A DNA stretch of 6,634 nucleotides, taken from the NCBI GenBank assembly GCA_036508635.1, contig DATCGY010000285.1, positions 1 through 6,634 on the forward strand, in the 5' to 3' direction. Within the stretch, counting starts at the first letter, position 1, and every line of letters starts with the position of its first letter. The DNA is from FEN-727 sp036508635 (lineage in GTDB: Bacteria > Actinomycetota > Geothermincolia > Fen-727 > Anoxymicrobiaceae). Below are positions 1-5,495 of this stretch, piece after piece. Below the pieces are notes generated by a model, which had not been told where the DNA came from, did no database searches, and worked only from the letters and a program-made list of their open reading frames with translations. Made by a program: the position numbers and the translations under genes.

Positions 1-1
1 C

Positions 2-1252
2 CCCCGCTCCGACCTGTACTCGCTAGGGGTCGTCATCTACGAGATGCTGACCGGAAAAGTGCCCTTCGACGGGGAAAACCCGGTTTCGATAGCGTACAAG
101 CACGTGCGCGAGGACCCTCTCCCGCCTTCCATGATAAACCCCGACATATCGCCGGGGCTCGAGGCTGTCATGATGAAAGCCCTCGCGAAAAACCCCGAAA
201 ACCGATATCTGACCGCGATGGAGATGTACTCGGACCTGGAGCGGTGCCTCGAGGGCGCACCTGTGTACGCTACACCTGTGCTGACCCGGGACGAAGCGGC
301 GGTCGGCGCCACCCGCGCATTGCCGGCGGTCTCTACTCGGCAGAAGCGCTCGCTACTGTGGCTCTGGATAACCCTCATCGCACTTGTCGTACTTGCGGGC
401 CTCGGCATCGGCATCTGGGCGCTCGTGCACGGCTCCGGGGGGGTCCAGGTGCCGGACGTCACCGGCAAGACAGCGGCCCAGGCGACGCAAACGCTCGCCC
501 CACTCGGCCTCAAGCTTTCAGTCACCAAGCAAGTCATCGACGCATCGAAACCAAAAGGCACAATCATCAGCCAGAACCCCGGCGCGGGGGAGAAGCTCGA
601 AAAGGGTGGAACCGTCGAGGTCACGGTCAGCCAGGGCACGCAGACAGTGTCGGTCCCGAATGTCGTCGGGATGACCCAGGACCAGGCAGCGACCGCGCTG
701 ACGGCCGTCGGGCTCAAACCGGGAGACGTCACCCAGGCGTACAGTACCGAGATCGAGACCGGCAAAGTCGTCTCGCAGTCCCCGAACGGGGGCCAGCAGG
801 CCTCGAAAGGCAGCCAGGTAAGTCTCGTCGTCAGCAAAGGCTCCCAGATGATATCGGTACCTAACGTCAAGGGCATGGCCCAGGATGCCGCAACGCAAAG
901 CCTGACGTCGGCCGGCTTCAAGGCGGACGTGCAAACGCAGAGCGCGTCTGATTCCACCCAGGTCGGGCGCGTGCTGAACCAGTCACCGGCGGCCGGCGAG
1001 ATGATAGCGAAGGGCGCTACCGTGACGATAGTGGTCGGTAAGACCCCGGCCACCGTTAACGTGGCAAACGTCGTCGGCCAGGCAAAGGCAAGCGCTACCA
1101 GCACTCTGACGTCACAGGGTTTCACCGTGAACGTCGTAAACGGAGACCCGGCGCCCACACCGGCCGAGGTGGGCACGGTTCAGAGCCAGAGCCCCGCGTC
1201 CGGTGACCCCGGGCCGGTGGGGAGCGCGGTTACGATTACGGTCTATATTTAA
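2..1252 (+). CDS. pknB: PASTA-domain Ser/Thr protein kinase, 5'-truncated (PknB/PrkC type)
   Basis: This is the 3' part of a membrane Ser/Thr kinase; the N-lobe and catalytic loop lie before the window. The frame opens with RSDLYSLGVVIYEMLTG, which is kinase subdomain IX (invariant Asp at 11-13). It continues to the subdomain XI Arg in NPENRY (203-205). A linker of about 45 residues follows, then a single membrane helix (LLWLWITLIALVVLAG and on, 353-427). Four PASTA repeats then fill the rest: 443-637, 647-841, 851-1042 and 1055-1249. Each starts VxVPxV-like and ends in a TV-rich strand; the fourth has VNVANV without the proline. In this family the PASTA array is extracellular and senses peptidoglycan fragments or lipid II, while the cytoplasmic kinase phosphorylates division and wall-synthesis proteins. 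The internal ATG at 44 lies inside the kinase fold and is not a true start. The symbol is by family, not proven orthology. The family call is secure. Confidence 0.95.
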   Translation, partial: PRSDLYSLGVVIYEMLTGKVPFDGENPVSIAYKHVREDPLPPSMINPDISPGLEAVMMKALAKNPENRYLTAMEMYSDLERCLEGAPVYATPVLTRDEAAVGATRALPAVSTRQKRSLLWLWITLIALVVLAGLGIGIWALVHGSGGVQVPDVTGKTAAQATQTLAPLGLKLSVTKQVIDASKPKGTIISQNPGAGEKLEKGGTVEVTVSQGTQTVSVPNVVGMTQDQAATALTAVGLKPGDVTQAYSTEIETGKVVSQSPNGGQQASKGSQVSLVVSKGSQMISVPNVKGMAQDAATQSLTSAGFKADVQTQSASDSTQVGRVLNQSPAAGEMIAKGATVTIVVGKTPATVNVANVVGQAKASATSTLTSQGFTVNVVNGDPAPTPAEVGTVQSQSPASGDPGPVGSAVTITVYI

Positions 1253-1373
1253 GGCCCTGAGGCCGCGACCTGCGCAGGTTGACCGGCAAAGGCCGCGCCC
1301 GTAGGAGCCAAAGATAGTGAGGACGCTTAGAGCCTCAAACCGCAGTATGGAATAATCACGAGGAGGAACTTCG
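1253..1373. other. Intergenic gap with a 12-bp perfect palindrome
   Basis: This 121-base gap lies between the kinase gene and the AIM24 gene. It holds a perfect palindrome ACCTGCGCAGGT (1268-1279), which extends by a G-T and a C-G pair on the outside. The palindrome's last base is the first base of a -35-like TTGACC (1279-1284), but I see no convincing -10 at the right distance. GGCCGCG occurs twice (1261-1267 and 1291-1297). No T-run follows any hairpin, so no intrinsic terminator is visible, and AIM24 could be read through from the kinase gene. The Shine-Dalgarno of the next gene is at 1361-1366. Confidence 0.35.
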
Positions 1374-2141
1374 ATGGCTATGAAACGGGCGATAATGCTG
1401 GCAAACCTCCTGGAAGAGGGAAAAGAGGTCGACGTCCCCGACGCCTTCGTTCTGCAGAACGGAAAGCTTCTGAAGGTCAACATGGGGGCGGCCGGCGGGC
1501 AGGTACTCTGCAAAGCCGGCGCGATGATAGCCTACCAGGGGCAGATGTCGTTTGCCCGAAAGGGCGGTGGCGCCTCCAAGTGGATCAAGAAACAGGTGTC
1601 CGGAGAAGAATTCACTCTTATGGAGGTCACGGGCCAGGGAGATCTTTTCCTCGCGGATGCGGCTAACGACATAATACTGCTGTATCTCAACAACGAAGCG
1701 ATCGGCGTAGAGTCTCTCAATCTGCTCGCCTTCACCCCGAGCCTGGAGTGGGACATAAAGATGATCAAGGGCGCCGCCGGTATGATGTCGGGCGGGATGT
1801 GGAACGTCGAGCTCAAGGGCACGGGGTACATGGCACTCATCAGCAAGGGAGAGCCGATGGTCCTTGCCGTAACACCCGACAGCCCGACTTACACCGACCC
1901 CAATGCAACCGTAGCCTGGTCGTACGGTCTCGAACCCTCCGTTCACACGGACGCCAACCTGTCGAGCCTGAAAGGCATTTTCGGGTCGATGACGAGCGGA
2001 GAGACTTTCCAGCTCGCTTTCCAGGGACAGGGCTACGTCATAGTCCAACCGAGCGAGGTCGCACCCACTACCAGCTTCGCCGGTCAAAAAGGTGGTGGTG
2101 GTGGCGCCGGTGGCATCCTCGGCGGCATCCTCGGCCAGTAA
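1374..2141 (+). CDS. AIM24 family protein
   Basis: This 255-residue protein has the AIM24/DUF124 look (TIGR00266-like): a glycine-rich, all-beta protein without a signal peptide or membrane helix. Recognisable parts are AGAMIAYQGQMSF near residue 55, EEFTLMEVTGQGDLFLADA near 80-95, the LNLLAFTPSLEWDIKMIKG segment, and the C-terminal TFQLAFQGQGYVIVQPSE strand pair. The biochemical role of bacterial members is unknown; the yeast namesake is a mitochondrial protein involved in inner-membrane organisation. The start at 1374 is set by AGGAGG (1361-1366) seven bases upstream; the in-frame ATG at 1380 is less well placed. The protein ends in a Gly-rich tail from residue 240 (GGGGGAGGILGGILGQ) encoded by repeated DNA. 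Two terminators follow closely, so this is the last gene of its unit. The family call is confident; no function is claimed. Confidence 0.9.
   Translation: MAMKRAIMLANLLEEGKEVDVPDAFVLQNGKLLKVNMGAAGGQVLCKAGAMIAYQGQMSFARKGGGASKWIKKQVSGEEFTLMEVTGQGDLFLADAANDIILLYLNNEAIGVESLNLLAFTPSLEWDIKMIKGAAGMMSGGMWNVELKGTGYMALISKGEPMVLAVTPDSPTYTDPNATVAWSYGLEPSVHTDANLSSLKGIFGSMTSGETFQLAFQGQGYVIVQPSEVAPTTSFAGQKGGGGGAGGILGGILGQ
2091..2135 (+). repeat. GGT microsatellite plus 12-bp tandem duplication in the AIM24 tail
   Basis: Four GGT codons run in a row (2091-2102). After GGC GCC GGT, a perfect 12-bp tandem repeat GGCATCCTCGGC occurs twice (2112-2123 and 2124-2135), coding GILG-GILG. Both are in frame with AIM24 and multiples of three, so copy changes would alter tail length without a frameshift. 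Confidence 0.8.
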
Positions 2142-2161
2142 CTCCCAGGATCTGGATCATG

Positions 2162-2194
2162 GAACCGGGTCTCTCGAGGCCCGGTTCTTTTCTT
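2162..2194 (+). terminator. Rho-independent terminator 1 (after AIM24)
   Basis: GAACCGGG (2162-2169) pairs perfectly with CCCGGTTC (2180-2187). The stem extends inward by T-G, C-G and T-A pairs to a CTCG tetraloop (2173-2176), giving 11 pairs. TTTTCTT follows at 2188-2194. It begins 20 bases after the AIM24 stop. The opposite strand has no T-run at the matching place, so it terminates only + strand transcripts. Confidence 0.9.
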
Positions 2195-2273
2195 ATCCCC
2201 CACCCCTTGATCCGCGTCTCGACCTTCCTGAGCCGGGTCTCTCCAGGCCCGGGTTTTATCCCTTGCCCCTTGA
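2165..2273 (+). repeat. Imperfect tandem duplication carrying the terminator pair
   Basis: Unit 1 (2165-2210) and unit 2 (2233-2273) share CCGGGTCTCTC, one changed base, AGGCCCGG, a T-rich stretch, TATCCC and finally CCCCTTGA. The match runs well past the hairpins, so this is a duplicated segment rather than two independent terminators. The units are separated by 22 unrelated bases and differ by small indels in the T-rich part. Confidence 0.75.
2233..2257 (+). terminator. Rho-independent terminator 2 (near-copy of terminator 1)
   Basis: CCGGG (2233-2237) pairs with CCCGG (2248-2252), extended by T-G, C-G and T-A pairs to a CTCC loop (2241-2244), giving 8 pairs. One G and then TTTT (2254-2257) follow. 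The stem is shorter than that of the first terminator and the T-run is brief, so it is probably a weaker backup. Confidence 0.7.
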
Positions 2274-2396
2274 GCGCGGAGGTGGCTACGGGGTGGTTGC
2301 GATGGGTCAATGCGTCTTGCAGACAGGGTCTGGTACACTATTTTGAGTGCCTGGAAAGACCCTTTGCCACCGTTTCAGTGAGTCCTTTTTAGACTC
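2274..2396. other. Non-coding stretch with small competing dyads
   Basis: I see no credible gene here. Small dyads are present: CAGAC-AGG-GTCTG (2320-2332), AGGGTCT (2325-2331) facing AGACCCT (2357-2363), and GAGTC (2380-2384) facing GACTC (2392-2396). The first two use the same bases and could not form together. TGGTACACT (2331-2339) resembles an extended -10 without a good -35. The role is unknown; it may be leader or spacer. Confidence 0.3.
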
Positions 2397-2436
2397 TTGA
2401 AATCATTTGAAATTTACCGAAAGTTGTGTATACAAT
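2397..2436 (+). promoter_or_regulatory. Probable sigma-70-type promoter of the Hdr/Etf operon
   Basis: TTGAAA (2407-2412, five of six matches to TTGACA) is followed after 18 bases by TACAAT (2431-2436, five of six matches to TATAAT), in the most AT-rich part of the window. A start of transcription near 2443 would give a leader of about 78 bases. A second TTGAAAT lies exactly 10 bp upstream (2397-2403 versus 2407-2413). The -10 is overlapped by TTGT-N4-ACAA (2424-2435), a possible operator dyad. Placement fits: it lies after two terminators and before a four-gene operon. Confidence 0.6.
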
Positions 2437-2462
2437 TCTATGGCTTAAATTGGATGTGAACG

Positions 2463-2487
2463 CGGTGCGCCCTTTTAGGGTGCGCCG
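2463..2487 (+). promoter_or_regulatory. 5'-leader hairpin of the Hdr/Etf operon
   Basis: CGGTGCGCCC (2463-2472) pairs with GGGTGCGCCG (2478-2487) around a TTTTA loop, giving 10 pairs of which two are G-U wobbles. The wobbles become A-C mismatches on the other strand, so the fold favours the + strand RNA. It ends 23 bases before the Shine-Dalgarno at 2511 and has no following T-run, so it is more likely an mRNA stability or regulatory structure than a terminator. The arms are also an 8-bp direct repeat (GGTGCGCC). Confidence 0.5.
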
Positions 2488-2510
2488 ATTCATGTCAGGA
2501 ACCAAACATT

Positions 2511-2514
2511 GGAG
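2511..2514 (+). promoter_or_regulatory. Ribosome binding site deciding the HdrD-like start
   Basis: GGAG lies six bases before ATG 2521. A longer reading from TTG 2509 is possible, with AGGA at 2497-2500 eight bases upstream of it, and would add only MEWK. The ATG with the nearer GGAG is preferred. Confidence 0.6.
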
Positions 2515-2520
2515 TGGAAG

Positions 2521-3654
2521 ATGAGCATCGAAGAGGGAACTTTCGTGCAGAAATATGACCTTCTGGGTTGTATTCAGTGCGGCAGGTGCACCGGTGGTTG
2601 CCCTGTGACCGTGCGCACGCCGCTCAATGTCCGCCGGTTCGTCTATGACACGGTGGACGACGACGCCCTGGAGGAGCTCTCCGAGAAGCCGGAGATCTGG
2701 GACTGCACAACGTGCAACACCTGCGCCATCCGCTGCCCCAAGGGCCTGGAGCCGTTCGAGGTACTCCTCGGATTGCGCGCCATGAGGGCCGAGGAAGGCA
2801 ACATAGAGCCGACCGCCATCACCGCCCTGGAGAGCATGTTCAACAACGGCAATCCCTGGGGCAAGGCCGCGGCCAAGCGCATGGACTGGGCGGAAGGCAT
2901 TGACGGCGTCCGCATCCTCGAGGAGGGCGAGAAGGCCGACGTGCTGCTCCACATCTGCTGCACGGCAGCCTACGACCCGAAGATCCAGCCGTTCGTCGGC
3001 AAGCTGATAACGATCCTCAACGCGGCAGGTGTCGATTACGGCCTCATCGGCGAAGAGGAAAAGCACTGCGGGTCCGAGGCCAGGCGCCTGGGCGAGGAGG
3101 GTCTCTTCGAGTACTTCGACGAGGAGAACACGGAACTCTTCGGACGCTACGACGTCCAGCGCCTCGTTACGCTCTCCCCCCACTGCTTCAACTCCTTCAA
3201 GAACGAGTACACCAACCTTTCGATCCCAGTCCTCCACTATACGCAGCTCATCGCCGAGCTGCTCGAGGACGGCAAGCTCGAGCTCTCCAAGGAGGTGGCG
3301 ACAAAGGTCGTCTTCCACGACCCGTGCTACCTCGGGAAGAAAAACCTCGTTTTCGACGAGCCGCGGTACATCCTCAGCAAGATCCCGGGCGTCGAGACGA
3401 CCGAGTTCTTCCGCTCGAAGGAACGCAGCCTCTGCTGCGAGGGCGGCGGCGGCAAGATGTGGGTGGAATCGGAGTCCAAGGCCCCGCGCCTCGCGGAGAC
3501 CAGGGTGGCCGACGCGCACGACCTGGGCGCGCAGACCATAGCGGTAGCGTGCCCGTTCTGCTGGCTGACCATCGAGGACGCCATCAAGGCCAAGGGCTAC
3601 GAAGAAGAGATGCAGGTAAAAGATATTCTGGAACTCCTGGGCGAGGCACTGTAA
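2521..3654 (+). CDS. HdrD-like (Fe-S)-binding protein, fused HdrC- and HdrB-type modules
   Basis: This 377-residue soluble iron-sulfur protein probably passes electrons between EtfAB and HdrA. The N-terminal module has two 4Fe-4S motifs: C17/C20/C23/C27 (CIQCGRCTGGCP) and C62/C65/C68/C72 (CTTCNTCAIRCP). Two CCG-type (HdrB/GlpC) domains follow. The second is nearly complete: HDPCYLGKKN (C269), CCEGGGGKMW (C305, C306) and CPFC (C344, C347), though the usual CCG is CCE. The first is degenerate: C146-C147, HCGSEARR with only C183, and SPHCFNSF with only C222 where CPHC is usual. There is no membrane segment, unlike the HdrE-fused ETF:quinone oxidoreductases. It is the first gene of the operon, 57 bases before etfB. 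Start choice: ATG 2521 with GGAG close upstream, rather than TTG 2509. The family is sure; the exact partner and substrate are inferred from neighbours. It could also be named a GlpC/LutA-like oxidoreductase subunit. Confidence 0.88.
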   Translation: MSIEEGTFVQKYDLLGCIQCGRCTGGCPVTVRTPLNVRRFVYDTVDDDALEELSEKPEIWDCTTCNTCAIRCPKGLEPFEVLLGLRAMRAEEGNIEPTAITALESMFNNGNPWGKAAAKRMDWAEGIDGVRILEEGEKADVLLHICCTAAYDPKIQPFVGKLITILNAAGVDYGLIGEEEKHCGSEARRLGEEGLFEYFDEENTELFGRYDVQRLVTLSPHCFNSFKNEYTNLSIPVLHYTQLIAELLEDGKLELSKEVATKVVFHDPCYLGKKNLVFDEPRYILSKIPGVETTEFFRSKERSLCCEGGGGKMWVESESKAPRLAETRVADAHDLGAQTIAVACPFCWLTIEDAIKAKGYEEEMQVKDILELLGEAL

Positions 3655-3711
3655 ACCCGGGACGTGAAGACAAGTACTGATGCAGTAACAGAAAAGTGAG
3701 GTGAACCGGGT

Positions 3712-4509
3712 ATGAACATTGTGGTCTGCGTAAAGCAGGTGCCGGACACTTCCGATCCCGACACTGAGGTCCACATCGACGGGACCGGTCGGGGCGTTGA
3801 TCAGAGCAAGTTCAGCTTCGTGATCAACGACGCGGACAACTACGCGGTGGAAGAGGCTATCCTGCTTAAAGAGAAGCACGGGGGAGAGGTTACCGTCGTA
3901 AACATCGGACCGGATGCGGCGAACCAGGTGATCAGGATGGCTCTCGCCAAGGGCGGCGATGGCGCAATCAGACTGGATGACGAGAAGTTTGCCGGCTCAG
4001 ACCCTGTAGCCCTTGCCCGCATACTGCAGGCGGGCATCAAGGACCTTTCCTGCGATATCGTGATGACCGGATGCCTGGCATCCGATGATGGTTACGGCGC
4101 AGTCGGCGTGGCGCTTGCCAGCCTCATGGGCTTGCCTCATGCGGCGTATGTCAAGACTGTCGAGGTCCTCGGCGACAACAAGCTTAAAATCGGACGCGAG
4201 CTGGAGGGCGGCCTGCTAGAGATGGACGAGATCGTCACGCCTTGCGTGCTCACCATCCAGACCGGAGGCAATGAGCCCCGTTATGCCTCGTTCAAGGGCA
4301 TACGCGAGGCTTCCAAGAAGGAGATCAAAGTCATGGATCTCGCCGCCACCGGTCTCTCTGACGACCAGGTTGGCGAGGCCGGCTCGGTCGCGGTCATGGT
4401 CCAGTACTCGGTTCCCGAGGTCGGTGATCTCGCCGAGATCCTCGAGGGCGACCCTGGCGAGACCGCGGGTAAGCTTGCCGGCATACTGAAGGATAAGGGG
4501 CTGGTATAA
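3712..4509 (+). CDS. etfB: Electron transfer flavoprotein, beta subunit
   Basis: This 265-residue protein matches EtfB in length and landmarks. MNIVVCVKQVPDTSD opens the Rossmann-like fold, and INDADNYAVEEAILLKEK (38-55) is the family helix. The EtfB signature runs from IGRELEGGLLEMDE (160-173) to NEPRYASFKGIREASKKE (187-204). With EtfA it forms the heterodimer that takes electrons from acyl-CoA-type dehydrogenases, or works in reverse; the beta subunit binds AMP or, in bifurcating types, a second FAD. The nucleotide loop here reads ASDDGYGAVG (123-132) instead of the common DGDTAQVG-type sequence. Start: GAGGTG (3698-3703) is eight bases before the ATG. The stop is immediately followed by the etfA start. 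The gene lies between the HdrD-like gene and etfA in one operon. Confidence 0.95.
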   Translation: MNIVVCVKQVPDTSDPDTEVHIDGTGRGVDQSKFSFVINDADNYAVEEAILLKEKHGGEVTVVNIGPDAANQVIRMALAKGGDGAIRLDDEKFAGSDPVALARILQAGIKDLSCDIVMTGCLASDDGYGAVGVALASLMGLPHAAYVKTVEVLGDNKLKIGRELEGGLLEMDEIVTPCVLTIQTGGNEPRYASFKGIREASKKEIKVMDLAATGLSDDQVGEAGSVAVMVQYSVPEVGDLAEILEGDPGETAGKLAGILKDKGLV

Positions 4510-5472
4510 ATGCATGAGATATTCGTACTGGCAGAGCACCGACAGGGCGAGCTGCGCGACGTCACCCTGGAGATGCTGACTCTTGCCAGCCAGCTCGACA
4601 GCAAGGTCACTGCAGTCCTGCTTGGCAGCGGGATGGACGATTTCGCTGGCAAGCTCGCTTCCTTCGCGGACAGGGTCCTCGTAGTGGACGACCCGATGTT
4701 CGCGAACTGGAACGCGATCAACGCCCAGGCTGCGCTGGTTGCGCTCATCAACAAGGACAAGCCGCACCTGGTGATAGTCCCGAACACTGGCCAGGGCGCC
4801 GACGTACTGGCGTCGCTTGCTCTCGAACTAGGGGCATCATTCACATCCGACATCATCGGCCTGACCATCGAGGGCGAAAAGCCGGTCGCGACCCGAGCGT
4901 ACTACGGCGGCAAGATCAACGGCCGCATCGAGTTCAAGGACGCCGAGCTGTACATGGTCGGGCTTCGCGAGGGCGCAATCCCAGCCGCTGAAGGTAGCAA
5001 GTCGGGCCAGATCGAGAAAGTGGAAAACCCGGTTGCGGCGGATGCAACCGACCGCAAGTTCCTCGATTACGAGCAGCCCGCCATCGGTGACGTTGACATC
5101 ACTCAGTCCTCGATGCTGGTCTCTGTAGGCCGCGGCGTCCGCGAGGACAAGAACATACCAATGGTGGAGGAACTCGCCGGGCTCATGGGAGCCGACGTAT
5201 CCGGCAGCCGCGCGGTTGTTGACGCCGGCTGGCTACCGGCCGACAGGCAGGTCGGCATCAGCGGCAAGACCGTAAAACCCAAGCTCTACCTGGCCCTCGG
5301 CATCAGCGGCGCGTTCCAGCACGTGACCGGGATGAAGGGCGCTGACCTCGTTGTTGCTATTAACAAGGACCCGGACGCCCCGATATTCCAGTACGCGGAT
5401 TACGGAATCGTAGATGACTTGCTCAAGGTGGTTCCGGCCCTTATCGACAAGCTGAAGGAGATGAAGGGGTAG
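4510..5472 (+). CDS. etfA: Electron transfer flavoprotein, alpha subunit
   Basis: This 320-residue EtfA of normal length has no N-terminal ferredoxin extension. The C-terminal FAD-binding domain carries the expected marks: VSVGRGV (204-210), GSRAVVDAGW (232-241), RQVGISGKTVKP (246-257), and the alpha signature LYLALGISGAFQH (259-271) leading to VVAINKDPDAPIFQYADYG (281-299). It holds the FAD that exchanges electrons with EtfB and outside partners. ATG 4510 directly adjoins the etfB TAA (4507-4509). The likely ribosome site AAGGGG (4495-4500) is inside etfB, so the two are probably translationally coupled and made in equal amounts. A 23-base gap separates it from the hdrA-like gene. The family call is secure; whether this ETF is bifurcating cannot be settled by reading alone. 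Confidence 0.96.
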   Translation: MHEIFVLAEHRQGELRDVTLEMLTLASQLDSKVTAVLLGSGMDDFAGKLASFADRVLVVDDPMFANWNAINAQAALVALINKDKPHLVIVPNTGQGADVLASLALELGASFTSDIIGLTIEGEKPVATRAYYGGKINGRIEFKDAELYMVGLREGAIPAAEGSKSGQIEKVENPVAADATDRKFLDYEQPAIGDVDITQSSMLVSVGRGVREDKNIPMVEELAGLMGADVSGSRAVVDAGWLPADRQVGISGKTVKPKLYLALGISGAFQHVTGMKGADLVVAINKDPDAPIFQYADYGIVDDLLKVVPALIDKLKEMKG

Positions 5473-5495
5473 GCCGCCAAGGAGGCCCTGTTAGG

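Noticed and set aside
244..864. Alternative + strand frame inside the kinase gene
   Set aside because: Arg/Gly-rich out-of-frame product overlapping clear membrane-helix and PASTA coding sequence; no ribosome site.
37..1176. 379-codon open frame on the minus strand opposite the PASTA kinase
   Set aside because: It lies antisense to the kinase and PASTA repeats, and its own protein repeats simply mirror the PASTA DNA. No family is recognisable.
1253..1264. GGCC-CTGA-GGCC as a terminator of the kinase gene
   Set aside because: A four-pair stem without a T-run cannot be called an intrinsic terminator.
2331..2339. Extended -10-like TGGTACACT as a second promoter
   Set aside because: No -35 at suitable distance, and only four of six -10 matches.
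1748..2392. + strand frame overlapping the 3' part of AIM24 and the terminators
   Set aside because: It runs out of frame through AIM24 and straight through two intrinsic terminators; composition is Arg/Pro-rich without a domain.
2509..2520. TTG start adding four residues to the HdrD-like protein
   Set aside because: Possible, but ATG 2521 has GGAG six bases upstream, and the extra MEWK adds nothing to the fold.
3655..3711. ACCCGG and CCGGGT bracketing the gap before etfB, and TACTG-ATG-CAGTA within it, as regulatory structures
   Set aside because: The outer arms are 6 bp with a 45-base loop and the inner stem is only 5 bp; both are within chance for this composition.
2389..3879. Very long open frame on the minus strand opposite the HdrD-like gene (496 codons)
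   Set aside because: It is antisense to a gene with unmistakable Fe-S motifs and also spans the promoter and the start of etfB. Its protein is low-complexity, rich in Leu, Val, Arg and Glu, with no recognisable domain. Long antisense frames are expected from GC-rich codon use.
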